Shown: positions 1 to 9,616, counted from the first letter of the stretch. The stretch is DNA of 64,000 nt from Fructilactobacillus florum DSM 22689 = JCM 16035 (GCF_001436645.1 NZ_AYZI01000006.1:1-64000); one strand, 5' to 3'. A program made the numbers and translations. Notes: generated from the sequence alone by a model not told the origin.

Positions 1-150
1 TATCATAGCGCGTTAGTAAATATTTGTCAATCATTATTTTCAATGAATTGTCACTGTTTCATCAGCACTAATCTTCTTTAATCTTGAAGACAAGAACTAT
101 CTTATAACCCTCAACCGCAACTGTCAATAGTTTTAGTCAATTAATGTCAG

Positions 151-187
151 AAAAAAACGTCATCCGATAATTTCGAATGACGTTTTA
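151..187 (-). terminator. Intrinsic terminator of pepN
   Basis: Inverted repeat with arms AACGTCAT and ATGACGTT around a short loop, just after the pepN stop codon. Read on the minus strand it is followed by a run of seven T. The 150 bases to its left are A/T-rich and I see no gene or clear signal in them. Confidence 0.75.
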
Positions 188-198
188 ACTTTAAACGG

Positions 199-2733
199 TT
201 AATTTGTGGCCGCAATAGCCAATTTAACCGCCTTTTGTTCGTTTTCTACTAATGATACTTTTCCAGCAATCAACTTGGTATCCAATTTGATTTCACGACC
301 TAGACCAGGAACATCAATTTTGGGCAGGAAGAAATCTTTAAATTCAGCTAACCGCACGGGGGTATGAAAAATCTGAGCCGTTACTGTAATGTAAGTCGAA
401 AATTCCATGTCCCCACCAACTGTGGCTTCCAACCAGTCCCAGTTCTCTCTGAGCCAGTCCCAGGCGAGCTGTTCTCCTGCAGGATTTTGTAAAACCCCAC
501 GATACCAAGCCCGTAAATCCTGTGGCTTAATGACGTCTGCATGCTTAAATTCAGTGACCAGTTGTTGTAGTCGAGCCGGATCCTGAACGTGTGGCAGTGC
601 CTGTCGCAAATCTTCTTTAAAGCTAGCATTAGAAGTTTGTTGATAAAGTTGTAATAAGCTAGTTACTAATTCCCGATTAGCAAAATGTTCAACTTCACTT
701 TGCAAAACCTGCTCCCGCACATCTGCATTCAATGCTGCTAAATTCTCTTGATATTGCCCAAATAGCTGGTGAGCTTCGCTAATCACCTGTTCATTTTTCC
801 CATAGAGTGCTGCACTCAAGGCTAATGGTCGAACTAATTGATCATCATTGCTCTCATCAGCCTTCGGCACAAACCCGAGTCGTGCAACCGTTGCCTGACT
901 GAGAGCTGCAAAGAGCATTCGCAGTTGACGTGCTGCAAGACTCCCCGGTTCCACAAATATCCGCAATTGCTGCGCAATTTGGTAAATTTCAGCATTAACA
1001 ATGCTAGCTGGACTGGTAACAAATTTTTGTAATAATGGTACCAAATCAGCGTAAGAAACCTGCTGAGCCTCAGCAAGTAACCGCAAGTCTTGCAGAATTT
1101 GGCGTTGATCAATCGCCGATAATGATTTTGCATGTTGCAAAATATCTGCTAATAATGTCTGGTCATATTTGACAATATAATGAGAGTTGTTTCCAACGTT
1201 CAAACGGAAGGGTTCCCCAGCTTGCTGGCGAAGTTGTTGGTAATCACCAACTGTTAGCGTCCGCTCCTGCATAATCTTAGTTGTCCCGTAATTACCATTT
1301 AAGGGAATCTCCCACTGCCGTCCTTGGTCTTGTCCTGCTCCAATTAAAAACTGCTGTTGGGTTAAGACCAGTTGTCCTTCTGCATTTACTTGAGCGTGTA
1401 CCATCGGATAACCAGGCTGTTCCAGCCAAGAATGCATAATTTCACCGATTTTTAAACCAGAGGCATCCTCAAGTGCTTGCCACAAATCAGATCCCTGAGC
1501 ATTTCCATATTGATGATCAGCAAAATACTGTTTCAGCCCAGCTCTTAAGGCATCATCTCCTAAGAGTGCCCGGACCATCACCAGCATCCGTGCTCCCTTG
1601 GCATAGACAATCGCTGGATCAAAAAGCGCATCAATTTCAGCCGGGTTGCGAACTTCAACGTGTACTGGTTGAACTCCATCAGTCGCATCACGTTCTAGGG
1701 CGGCTGGAACATCAGATACCTGGAACAACTCCCAAATCTTCCACGTTGGTTCTAGGGCATCAACCGCCACATATTCCATCATATTAGCAAAGCTTTCATT
1801 CAACCACAGATCGTCCCACCACTTCATAGTAACTAAATCACCAAACCACTGATGAGCTAATTCATGCGTAATTACGGTAGCAACTAAACGTTTCACGTCA
1901 AATGAAGTATTTTCTGGATCGATCAGTAGATATGCTTCTCGGTACGTAACGAGACCCCAGTTTTCCATTGCCCCCGCAGAAAAATCAGGCAGTGCTAATT
2001 GCCAAGAATTTGGCAATGGATAAGGTGTATGATAAAAATCCTCGTAAAATTCAATTGACCGCTTAGCAAGATCTAAAGCAAAGTCCAATTCTTTTGCCTC
2101 ATGCGCTTTTGTAGCAAAAACCCCGACCTGAACCCCACTGGTAGTGGTCGTTAATTTACTTTGCAACTCACCAAACGCAAACGCCACTAAGTATGTTGAC
2201 ATTTTAACGGTTGGCTGAAAGTAATGAATTCCATCCGCCTCATAATCCTCTGGCATGTTCGCCAGAATCGTTTCTCCAGGCTGTTCATCAAATTTAATTG
2301 CCAAGCGAAAGATCGCCTTAGCTTCTGGCTCATCAATGCCTGGAAAGGCTTGACGTGCAAAGGTAGTTTCAAACTGGGTTCCAACTATCTGCTTGGATTG
2401 ACCGTCAACCTTGTAGTAGGATGGATAGATTCCCATCAAACTATCGGTTAATTTCGTTTGATAAGTAACTTGCAAGGTAACCGTTGCCGGAGCAACTGGT
2501 AACGTTATCCGCAATGCTTCCGCCTCATCATCAATTTCAAAAGGAACTGCTACTCCGTCAGCAAGCACCTCACTCACAGCAAGTCCCTTTTGATTAACGG
2601 CAATTTGGGTTTGCGTAGCTTGCCCCGTAATCGTGGTTTGACCGTGAATTATTTTTGTCTGTCGATTAATATCTAAATATACATTATAATGTTCCGGTTG
2701 GAATAAATTATAGAAACGTTCAATTTTTGCCAT
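199..2733 (-). CDS. pepN: Aminopeptidase N (M1 family zinc metallopeptidase)
   Basis: Cytoplasmic broad-specificity aminopeptidase of 844 aa that removes N-terminal residues from peptides, part of the proteolytic system that feeds amino acids to lactic acid bacteria. Visible hallmarks are the exopeptidase motif GAMEN at residues 254-258, the zinc site HELAH at 290-294 and the third ligand Glu313 18 residues later. The length matches lactic PepN (about 840-850 aa) and there is no signal peptide. ATG start. It is monocistronic: its own terminator follows and a divergent MFS gene lies upstream across 120 bp. Family assignment is secure. Confidence 0.97.
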   Translation of the reverse strand: MAKIERFYNLFQPEHYNVYLDINRQTKIIHGQTTITGQATQTQIAVNQKGLAVSEVLADGVAVPFEIDDEAEALRITLPVAPATVTLQVTYQTKLTDSLMGIYPSYYKVDGQSKQIVGTQFETTFARQAFPGIDEPEAKAIFRLAIKFDEQPGETILANMPEDYEADGIHYFQPTVKMSTYLVAFAFGELQSKLTTTTSGVQVGVFATKAHEAKELDFALDLAKRSIEFYEDFYHTPYPLPNSWQLALPDFSAGAMENWGLVTYREAYLLIDPENTSFDVKRLVATVITHELAHQWFGDLVTMKWWDDLWLNESFANMMEYVAVDALEPTWKIWELFQVSDVPAALERDATDGVQPVHVEVRNPAEIDALFDPAIVYAKGARMLVMVRALLGDDALRAGLKQYFADHQYGNAQGSDLWQALEDASGLKIGEIMHSWLEQPGYPMVHAQVNAEGQLVLTQQQFLIGAGQDQGRQWEIPLNGNYGTTKIMQERTLTVGDYQQLRQQAGEPFRLNVGNNSHYIVKYDQTLLADILQHAKSLSAIDQRQILQDLRLLAEAQQVSYADLVPLLQKFVTSPASIVNAEIYQIAQQLRIFVEPGSLAARQLRMLFAALSQATVARLGFVPKADESNDDQLVRPLALSAALYGKNEQVISEAHQLFGQYQENLAALNADVREQVLQSEVEHFANRELVTSLLQLYQQTSNASFKEDLRQALPHVQDPARLQQLVTEFKHADVIKPQDLRAWYRGVLQNPAGEQLAWDWLRENWDWLEATVGGDMEFSTYITVTAQIFHTPVRLAEFKDFFLPKIDVPGLGREIKLDTKLIAGKVSLVENEQKAVKLAIAATN

Positions 2734-2853
2734 CTGGATTGCTCTCCTAGTCTTAATAAATACTTTGATTGCAATTGTAAACTATTTGTTCTAAATTATG
2801 AATACTTTTGTTTTAACGCTTACCGACAACTGAGAATCTAGAAAGGAGCCGCT

Positions 2854-4047
2854 ATGAATCATGCAACTAAAAAGGCGATTGCAATCATTATCATCGCGAA
2901 TTTCATCATTTGTCTTGGATGGAGTTTAGTAATTCCGATTGGTCCCTTTATCAAGACTCAATACCATTTAACGGCCGCCGATATGGGAATTATGACCTCA
3001 TTATTCGCCTTTTCTCAGTTCATTTTCTCTCCAATTGTCGGACGGCTTTCCGATCGCATCGGGCGCGCTCCCATCCTCACGATCGGCCTCTTACTGTATA
3101 CCATCTCTGAATTTCTCTTCGCAGCAGCAGGAACTTTGTGGTTATTCGATATTTCCCGTCTGATTGGTGGGATTGCAGCAGCCATGGTTGGGACTACCTC
3201 GATGGCTTTAGCAGCGGATCTTTCTAGTGAACGAGATCGGGCGCGCGTGATCGGGTGGCTTTCCGCTTCGTTTAGTGGTGGCTTGATTCTTGGACCCGGT
3301 CTTGGCGGCGTGCTGGCCAACGTTAGTTATAAAACTCCTTTCTGGGTTGCCGGAACTGCAGGGATCATTGCCGCAATTGTCTTTGTTTTTGGTATGCCTA
3401 GTCATCTCAAACATCATAGTCGTGGAGCAGTAGCGGACCCCAGTATCATTCGCAAGGGACGCCTTAACACCATTCTTACCAAACCCTTAGTCGCTTTATT
3501 TCTCATGATTTTAATTGCCTCTTTCGGCCTGGCTGGCTTTGAAAGTATCTACACTATCTATGTTAACCAGGTCTTTAAATTTACCCTGAATGAAATTGCT
3601 TTGGTAATGATTTTAAACGGGATCTTTTCTTTGATCCTACAAGTCATCCTTTTTGACCGCTTAGTCCGCTGGTTTACAGAAATTGGACTAACCCGATTGT
3701 GCTTTCTCATAAGCACTGCCGGGATCGTTTGGATCCTCTTGACCCAGCAACCCGTTTCCGTAATTGTGGCCACCCTCTTCATCTTCTGTGCCTTCGACAT
3801 TCTACGACCCGCTATTACCACCCTCTTAACCCGTTTTGGTCAGAATCAGCAAGGCTTAATTAACGGAATTAACGTGTCCCTTACCAGTATTGGTAATATC
3901 ATCGGTCCCATCTTTGCCGGAAGTTTAATGGACATCAATCCACACATTCCATATACGATTGTCGCTATCATCTTATTTATTTCGGCGCTGATGACCTGGT
4001 TAGTCCAACATGAATTAAGCATTCATGCTCCGCGACAACCCCAATAA
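2854..4047 (+). CDS. MFS transporter, probable multidrug or sugar efflux
   Basis: Major facilitator superfamily protein of 397 aa, with about 12 hydrophobic segments. The conserved loop 2-3 motif GRLSDRIGR lies at residues 63-71, and a motif C-like glycine-rich stretch (LILGPGLGG) around 148-156 is typical of drug:H+ antiporters of the TetA/NorA/YfmO type. An AGAAAGGAG ribosome site precedes the ATG. It runs against the replication fork direction, divergent from pepN, and is followed 43 bp later by an HdeD-like gene with which it may be co-transcribed. The substrate cannot be told from sequence. Confidence 0.85.
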   Translation: MNHATKKAIAIIIIANFIICLGWSLVIPIGPFIKTQYHLTAADMGIMTSLFAFSQFIFSPIVGRLSDRIGRAPILTIGLLLYTISEFLFAAAGTLWLFDISRLIGGIAAAMVGTTSMALAADLSSERDRARVIGWLSASFSGGLILGPGLGGVLANVSYKTPFWVAGTAGIIAAIVFVFGMPSHLKHHSRGAVADPSIIRKGRLNTILTKPLVALFLMILIASFGLAGFESIYTIYVNQVFKFTLNEIALVMILNGIFSLILQVILFDRLVRWFTEIGLTRLCFLISTAGIVWILLTQQPVSVIVATLFIFCAFDILRPAITTLLTRFGQNQQGLINGINVSLTSIGNIIGPIFAGSLMDINPHIPYTIVAIILFISALMTWLVQHELSIHAPRQPQ

Positions 4048-4090
4048 GTTGCTTACTTAAATTTCATACCGCAAAGGAGCAGTACCAAGT

Positions 4091-4630
4091 ATGTTAGCAA
4101 AACAAACTAAAAAAATAGACCACTGGTCATTACTTGCCGGAATTGGAATCATTATAGTGGGTTTCTATATCTTCATTAATCCGCTGGCCTCCCTAAGACT
4201 TCTCACCATTTTCATCGGTACGCTAGTATTAGGCATGGGCGTCTATCATCTCCTTTTAAATCATCAGGTTGCTCGAGATAATCATCAAAATAGAGGTTGG
4301 TTAATTTTTAATGCAATCCTTGATATCCTTATCGGTTCGCTCTTAATCCTAAGTAATGGCTTTAGTTTCTACCTTGTGGCACTCTTATTTTCCGTTTGGT
4401 TTATTAGTAATACCATTAGCGTGCTTAAGAAAATCATCAGCGTTAATCTACATTCTAATCAACCATTCAACGTGGTACTTTTAATCGGGGCACTTTTAGG
4501 TATTGGCGTGGGCATTTTATTTCTAATCAATCCGCTGTTAGCTAATCTGGCTGCCGTCATTTCTATCGTATGCTATTGTTTGGTAGCGGGCGTTAAATTC
4601 ATCATCCATGCCTTTAAAAAAGGGCTCTAG
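4091..4630 (+). CDS. HdeD/DUF308 family membrane protein
   Basis: Protein of 179 aa with six predicted membrane segments arranged as repeated pairs, the pattern of the HdeD (DUF308) family of small integral membrane proteins. E. coli HdeD is linked to acid resistance; the lactobacillar homologues have no established role. It sits 43 bp after the MFS gene with a GCAAAGGAGC ribosome site and probably ends that transcript. Its stop codon TAG is embedded in the left arm of the following terminator hairpin. The family call rests on topology and sequence character only. Confidence 0.75.
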   Translation: MLAKQTKKIDHWSLLAGIGIIIVGFYIFINPLASLRLLTIFIGTLVLGMGVYHLLLNHQVARDNHQNRGWLIFNAILDILIGSLLILSNGFSFYLVALLFSVWFISNTISVLKKIISVNLHSNQPFNVVLLIGALLGIGVGILFLINPLLANLAAVISIVCYCLVAGVKFIIHAFKKGL

Positions 4631-4664
4631 AAAAGATTTTTGGTCTTTTCTAGAGCCTTTTTTT
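4616..4664. terminator. Bidirectional terminator between convergent genes
   Basis: Perfect 14-bp stem (GGCTCTAGAAAAGA with TCTTTTCTAGAGCC, 4623-4636 and 4644-4657). Seven T follow on the plus strand and six A precede it, so it can end transcription both ways. It serves the HdeD-like gene from the left and the small minus-strand gene ending at 4663 from the right. Confidence 0.88.
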
Positions 4665-4815
4665 ATTTTGCGTGCAGAGCACATACAATGCTATGCGCCA
4701 TCATTCCGATTAGCATCATGTACATCGCTGGCTCCATCCCCATCGGTACAAATGCCATTACCATAGCTGTCAGTATCCAAAATAGGGTCAGACCCCAAAA
4801 AAACCACTTCATCAT
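4663..4815 (-). CDS. Methionine-rich 50-aa small membrane protein
   Basis: Short gene encoding 50 aa, 11 of which are methionine, starting MMKWFFWGLTLFW and ending CALHAK. It is strongly hydrophobic, enough for one or two membrane passes. Support for it being real: a GAGGTGAAC ribosome site 5-6 nt before the ATG, a promoter at 4845-4873, and a strong terminator directly after the stop. It follows the TSUP permease gene by 66 bp. I recognise no family. Clustered Met residues plus one Cys and two His (H41, H48) would suit soft-metal binding, but that is inference. Confidence 0.6.
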   Translation of the reverse strand: MMKWFFWGLTLFWILTAMVMAFVPMGMEPAMYMMLIGMMAHSIVCALHAK

Positions 4816-4829
4816 GTTCACCTCATTTA

Positions 4830-4873
4830 ATTGTAATCTATTTTATTTTAATTGTTTGATTACAATAATTCAA
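4830..4873 (-). promoter_or_regulatory. Promoter with flanking inverted repeat for the Met-rich small gene
   Basis: On the minus strand, TTGAAT (4868-4873), a 17-bp spacer and TAAAAT (4845-4850). A perfect 9-bp inverted repeat overlaps it: ATTGTAATC at 4830-4838 and GATTACAAT at 4858-4866. One arm lies in the promoter spacer, the other between the -10 box and the start codon, which is where a repressor would sit. The TACA/TGTA half-sites resemble those read by CopY/BlaI-type repressors, but their orientation and spacing differ from the standard cop box. Confidence 0.5.
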
Positions 4874-4881
4874 TGATAATT

Positions 4882-5664
4882 TTAGAAGTAGGCCTGATAA
4901 AATAAGACGGCAGCTAACCCAAAAGAAGCTAACGAAATTAGCACTCGTAACAAGGCTACGTTAACGTGTCGAACAATTAAGGGACCACAATACCCACCGA
5001 CCAACAAGCCCAGACCTAAGGGAAGGACTGCCTGCCAGGCAATAGTTGCCTTGAAAATAAATAAGGTTGCTGCCGTAATATTACAAGCGAAGGTCATCAC
5101 ATTTTTTACCGCATTGTAGTGCGCAAAATCCTCTCTAGTAATGACTGCAAGAATTGCTAACAAAACAACGCCACCGGCTGCTCCAAAATAGCCAAGGTAG
5201 CCTCCCACAAAGATAATGCCCAAAAAACTAGCAATCTGAATCCAGCGCCGCCGCCGAGGATGTTGCGCATCCTCTTGCAATCGTTTTTGGGCTCCACTTT
5301 CAGTCCCACGACCAGATAGCAGTAGCACGACTCCGGCAACTAAAATAAAAAACGGTACCACCTTTTCAAAGGTGGTCGCTGGAGCTACCAACAAAAATGA
5401 ACTTCCCAGCAAACTTCCGATAACGGCTAAAATTGTATAGCCAATGACCCGTTTCCACTGACCACGTAGTTCCTTCAACGAAGCTGAAATCGCCCCAACT
5501 CCAGTGAAAATTAAGGCGACCGTATTTGAAACATTGGCAATCACCGGGGGAATCCCAACCAGCAGTAGCGCTGGATAAGATGCCAACGAAGCTAGTCCCG
5601 CAATCGTTGCTAATAGACCAGCCACCACTCCTGCTGCTAGTAAAAATAAAAACTGTCCTACCAT
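4882..5664 (-). CDS. TSUP family permease (TauE/SafE-like)
   Basis: Integral membrane protein of 260 aa with about eight hydrophobic segments in two similar halves, the architecture of the TSUP (sulfite exporter TauE/SafE) family. Members move sulfite, sulfonates or other small organic anions, and the substrate here is unknown. It lies 115 bp downstream of the pox gene, separated from it by a terminator, and upstream of the Met-rich small gene. The ATG start is preceded by a weak GAAGGATGG-type ribosome site. Confidence 0.85.
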   Translation of the reverse strand: MVGQFLFLLAAGVVAGLLATIAGLASLASYPALLLVGIPPVIANVSNTVALIFTGVGAISASLKELRGQWKRVIGYTILAVIGSLLGSSFLLVAPATTFEKVVPFFILVAGVVLLLSGRGTESGAQKRLQEDAQHPRRRRWIQIASFLGIIFVGGYLGYFGAAGGVVLLAILAVITREDFAHYNAVKNVMTFACNITAATLFIFKATIAWQAVLPLGLGLLVGGYCGPLIVRHVNVALLRVLISLASFGLAAVLFYQAYF

Positions 5665-5732
5665 TAATTAACCATCCTTCTTCCTAGTGCTTAAAATACA
5701 AGCGTTATAAAACCATTGTATCCAAATCAGAA

Positions 5733-5768
5733 TAAAAAAACAGCTCTTATCAAAATAAGAGCTGTTTT
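5733..5768 (-). terminator. Intrinsic terminator of pox
   Basis: Perfect 12-bp stem AACAGCTCTTAT/ATAAGAGCTGTT (739-750 and 755-766 of the 5 kb block) with a 4-nt loop. It is followed on the minus strand by a T run. It lies 12 bp after the pyruvate oxidase stop. Confidence 0.85.
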
Positions 5769-5779
5769 AAGAAGTCGGA

Positions 5780-7597
5780 TTAAAGTCTTACACCCGCTTC
5801 ATCAAAGAAATGCGCAAGGGGTTTTAATTCTTGACCATCATATTTAGCAAAGAACTCATCTAGAGTGTAAGCACCTTTACCTTTGTTCTTAAGGTAGTTA
5901 GGACTAACCGTTTCAGAGAGTTTGCCATCTTTAATTTTAACAATGAGATCTTCTACTGGTAATCCCCGCGTCTTATCGATTTCAATATCAATTAAGAATG
6001 GTTTCCCAGCTTTAAGTGCCATCAGTGCTTCATCAAAAGCAGCTGGTAACTCAGCATAGTTTTTAACTCGAACCGCATCCAAGCCCATGCCTTTTGCAAT
6101 CATGGCAAAGTTTTGCTTCTGTAAATCCAAACCGAAGATTTGCATTGGCAAATCTTCTTGTTCGCCTTCGATAAAGCCTAAATTGCCATTTTGAGTCACA
6201 ATGTTGATGATTGGTAATTTGTACTTAACCTCGGTAACTAGATCCTGCATTACCATCGATAAAGCACCGTCCCCAGCAATGTTAAAGACCTGCTTAGTTG
6301 GATCATTTTGTTTAGCAGCAATTGCTCCTGGAACTCCAGAGCCCATTGTTGCAAAGAGAGCAGAAATAACCCATTTCTGTGCGGGTTTAACATCTAAATA
6401 ACGGAACGTATTAATGATGTTATCACCGACGTCAACAGAGAAAATCGCATCTTTTTCAGCAATTCGGTTTACTTGATTGTAAACTTGAGCTGGTAACAGT
6501 GGATCTGATTTACTAGTTAACATCTTGTGAATGTAAGCTTTCCAGTTCTGCATATCAGCAGCAGCAGCTTGGAAAAATGCTGAAGGAGCAACCTTTTGAC
6601 TGCGCTCCAAAGCTTTTTCAACAAACTTCGTTGCATCCGAAAGAATTGAAAGTTCTGGAACATGATGCCGTCCCAATTCAACTGCCTGATTGTCAATTTG
6701 AATGTATTTAAATTCATGGCTAGCATAGACGCTGTTGGCGAATGGGAAGTCCCCACCAATGGCAATCACTAGATCAGCGGTACTTAAGATCTCATCGGCC
6801 GCTTTTGAAGCAGCTCGGTTCGCTGTTCCTAAATTACCTTCGTAATCTTCGTCTAAAGTACCCTTTGCTAAACCATCAAAAATAAATGGAATTTGTAATT
6901 TACGTGATAACTCTACCAGTTTTTCACCACCGGCTTTAATGCCCCGACCAACGTGGATAACCGGACGCTTTGCTTCGTGGACTAATTCTAAGAACACGTC
7001 AACTTCCGCATCACTTGCGACTGGCTGTGGGGCTGGTTTGTCGTACGTGGCTGAGGCTGAGTCGTAGCGAACATCTGGAATTTCGGCGAACCCAAAGTCA
7101 TTTGGAATCACAACTACAGCGACACCCTTTTTCTGGTAAGCCTCGTGAATTGCTCGATCAATGACATGGGGCAGACTTTCCGGAGTCATTACAATCCGAT
7201 TATAAACAGAAACATCTTCAAAAATTGGAACTTCAGGCATTTCCTGGAAATAATTATAGTTCATATTATTATGAGGAACCTGACCGACCAAGGCTAGCAC
7301 CGGAGCATGATCCTCTTTAGCGTCATACAAACCATTTAACAAGTTAACCGCTCCTGGACCAGCCGATCCAAAAGCAACTCCTAACTTTCCAGTTAACTTA
7401 GCATGAGCAGAAGCAGCTAACGCCCCCACTTGTTCATGACGAACCTGAATGTAGTTGATGTTATCCTTCTCAGCATCCAAGGCATGGAGCGTTGAGTTAA
7501 TTGAACCACCTGGATAACCATAAACGTCCTTAACGCCATAAGCTTCCAAGACTTTAACCATCGCAACTGCTGCAGGAATCTTCTTTACATCTGTCAT
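5780..7597 (-). CDS. pox: Pyruvate oxidase (phosphate- and FAD/TPP-dependent)
   Basis: Converts pyruvate, phosphate and O2 to acetyl-phosphate, CO2 and H2O2. At 605 aa it matches L. plantarum Pox (603 aa) and SpxB. The catalytic TPP Glu is E55 in VRHEQ, and the Mg-TPP motif runs from GDGA at 442-445 to NGN at 470-472. Three TPP-enzyme domains are present: N-terminal pyrimidine-binding, central FAD, C-terminal pyrophosphate-binding. It stands alone with its own terminator. Upstream on the minus strand there is an extended -10 (TG-C-TATGAT, 7623-7631); I see no clear cre site. The H2O2 it makes fits the Mn-catalase gene at 16.7 kb. Confidence 0.95.
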   Translation of the reverse strand: MTDVKKIPAAVAMVKVLEAYGVKDVYGYPGGSINSTLHALDAEKDNINYIQVRHEQVGALAASAHAKLTGKLGVAFGSAGPGAVNLLNGLYDAKEDHAPVLALVGQVPHNNMNYNYFQEMPEVPIFEDVSVYNRIVMTPESLPHVIDRAIHEAYQKKGVAVVVIPNDFGFAEIPDVRYDSASATYDKPAPQPVASDAEVDVFLELVHEAKRPVIHVGRGIKAGGEKLVELSRKLQIPFIFDGLAKGTLDEDYEGNLGTANRAASKAADEILSTADLVIAIGGDFPFANSVYASHEFKYIQIDNQAVELGRHHVPELSILSDATKFVEKALERSQKVAPSAFFQAAAADMQNWKAYIHKMLTSKSDPLLPAQVYNQVNRIAEKDAIFSVDVGDNIINTFRYLDVKPAQKWVISALFATMGSGVPGAIAAKQNDPTKQVFNIAGDGALSMVMQDLVTEVKYKLPIINIVTQNGNLGFIEGEQEDLPMQIFGLDLQKQNFAMIAKGMGLDAVRVKNYAELPAAFDEALMALKAGKPFLIDIEIDKTRGLPVEDLIVKIKDGKLSETVSPNYLKNKGKGAYTLDEFFAKYDGQELKPLAHFFDEAGVRL

Positions 7598-7718
7598 AAT
7601 CTATACCTCCCTTTTCGTGATTATCATAGCACTATTTATTAGTTAGATAAACAATTTAGCTAAATATAATAAAACACAATTAAAAAAATTAATCTTTTTC
7701 AAATAATCCCCAACATTC

Positions 7719-8504
7719 CTATTTGAGACGGTGCTCATCATTTGCGGTAGTCGCTGGCTGGTGATGATGCTGATAAATCACGATTCCAATCGTAACCGGA
7801 ATTGTTAACACTACTCCAATCGCTGAAATCAAAGTCATAATTAGTTGAGAAACAAAAATTTTATCATTCAAAACCATCCCAAAACTATAGTGCAGCCGTG
7901 AAAACCAGATAAATAACCCAAGCAATTCACCATAAAATCCAAAAAAAAGGGTATTAAATGCTGTCCCGACAATCTCTTTACCAACACGGGTTCCCGTCCG
8001 ACGCAACTCGGCATCAGAAATTTGGTGGTTATGGGCTTGTAACTCGGTTAAACCAGTAGCAACCGCCACAGCTGCTTCCGCCACGGCACCCAAACAACTC
8101 AAAATAGTCATCGCACAAGAAACATCCAAGAACCGAACTCCCAGTTGGAGCGAGAGCCCCTCAAGATCTTCGGTATTTTCAACTCCAAATCCTTGCACCT
8201 GAGCCCAATGCTGCACGGGGATAATCAAAATTACTAGTAGTCCAACCACCAACAACGCCGTTATAAAGGCTACGTCGGCATTGCGTCCTTGCTCGTTTCC
8301 AAAATAAATGGAGACCACCAGAATAATTACTGCATTAATAAGTGTCACGATTAGATAGGGGAATCCCATCGCAATTAGCACTACTGAAATAAACACAATC
8401 CCAAAATTAAAAATTAACCCTAAAAAAGAAACAAATCCTTGGCGTCCACCCGCCAACAACATAGAAGCAAACAAGATTAGAATTAAGGCCATAATCGTTG
8501 TCAT
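7719..8504 (-). CDS. YibE/F family membrane protein, second subunit
   Basis: Polytopic protein of 261 aa with about seven hydrophobic segments, of the YibE/F-like family. Its start overlaps the stop of the upstream 371-aa partner by four bases (ATGA-type), so the two are translationally coupled and probably form one transporter-like complex. The function of the family is not established. It ends 121 bp before the pox start, with no obvious terminator in the gap. Confidence 0.8.
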   Translation of the reverse strand: MTTIMALILILFASMLLAGGRQGFVSFLGLIFNFGIVFISVVLIAMGFPYLIVTLINAVIILVVSIYFGNEQGRNADVAFITALLVVGLLVILIIPVQHWAQVQGFGVENTEDLEGLSLQLGVRFLDVSCAMTILSCLGAVAEAAVAVATGLTELQAHNHQISDAELRRTGTRVGKEIVGTAFNTLFFGFYGELLGLFIWFSRLHYSFGMVLNDKIFVSQLIMTLISAIGVVLTIPVTIGIVIYQHHHQPATTANDEHRLK

Positions 8505-9616
8505 TTAAGCACCTTCATTTCACAAACACCCCCGGCCAATAGTCCAGTAATTGGAACCGTTAATGAAATCCCGATGCCGCTAATTAAGCTCTGGACAATT
8601 CCTAAAGTCATAATCATGGAATAAGCGTATCCCCAGCTGTTGCCATTCTTTAAAAACAGCACCATCATCGGGAAAGTACTAGCTACAAAAATCAAAAACA
8701 ACACATTAATTAGCGGTCCCATGATCGAACGGCCAATTTTTCTAGCATTTAAAAACAGTTCCCAAAAAGTCAGCTGTGGTTCCTCACGGTAAATTGCAAA
8801 GAGGCTTGACGTAATGTCTGCCGACAGATCCATAATGGCGCCAAGGGCTCCAATCATACTACCAGCGTAGAACAATGGCAGGCGCTGTTGCGTCACATAA
8901 TCCATCATCTCAAAGTTCATTCCGCGCTGGTTGGTGGCCGTCAACACGAACACAGCAATTAACAACGCCGCCGCAGTCCCACCCAAAGTTGCCATAATGG
9001 TAACGACCGTCTCTTGGGATTTCCCAAAAATCAAAAACGCTGTCACAACAGTAAAAATGACCGCCAGACCCGCAAACAACCAAATCGGATTAAAGTTCGT
9101 CCGCACATCCAGTTGAACCGCACAGAAAAACAGTACGGCGTTAATCACTAAACTCAGCAATGCCATCGAACCTCGTAGTTTTAAGATTACTAACAATAGC
9201 GTCACTGTCAGCCAGATTAGAAACACCACAACCGAATCTCGCTTAAAACCAGTAATCATTTCATTACTTTTTTGGTGCTTTTTGGCATTTAAATGAACGA
9301 AAACCTGTTGTCCTGGTCGATACTCCATATCAGTTGCCTGCGCCGTCGTAAACTGGTTGGTGGTTGTTACGAGTTCTCCCTTGCGATTTCCGTTCAAAAT
9401 CCGCAAACGGAGATTTTGATTCTGTTGATAAGCTTTATTTTGAAATTCATCGGTAGTTTTTTCCCGATGCCCGTTGTGGACCTGTTCAACTTGTGCAACG
9501 GTTTGTTGGTAAAATGATGCGTTGTATCTGGTAAACAACCAGGCCACTCCACCCACCAACACAATTATGATAATTGTTAGCCACTTAACTTGAACTGCCG
9601 GTCGTTTTCGAACCAC
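8501..9616 (-). CDS. YibE/F family membrane protein, first subunit
   Basis: Protein of 371 aa with an N-terminal membrane anchor (residues 12-28), an extracytoplasmic stretch of about 100 residues with a small beta-rich character, then seven to eight membrane segments. This is the layout of YibE/F proteins, found in many Firmicutes as a tandem pair. It is coupled by overlap to the downstream second subunit. The ATG start is preceded by AGGGAGATG. Role unknown; neighbours give no clear hint. Confidence 0.8.
   Translation of the reverse strand: MVRKRPAVQVKWLTIIIIVLVGGVAWLFTRYNASFYQQTVAQVEQVHNGHREKTTDEFQNKAYQQNQNLRLRILNGNRKGELVTTTNQFTTAQATDMEYRPGQQVFVHLNAKKHQKSNEMITGFKRDSVVVFLIWLTVTLLLVILKLRGSMALLSLVINAVLFFCAVQLDVRTNFNPIWLFAGLAVIFTVVTAFLIFGKSQETVVTIMATLGGTAAALLIAVFVLTATNQRGMNFEMMDYVTQQRLPLFYAGSMIGALGAIMDLSADITSSLFAIYREEPQLTFWELFLNARKIGRSIMGPLINVLFLIFVASTFPMMVLFLKNGNSWGYAYSMIMTLGIVQSLISGIGISLTVPITGLLAGGVCEMKVLK

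Noticed and set aside
4640-4876. A 78-codon plus-strand open frame after the HdeD-like gene
   Set aside because: It starts inside the terminator hairpin and overlaps a better supported minus-strand small gene with promoter, ribosome site and terminator.
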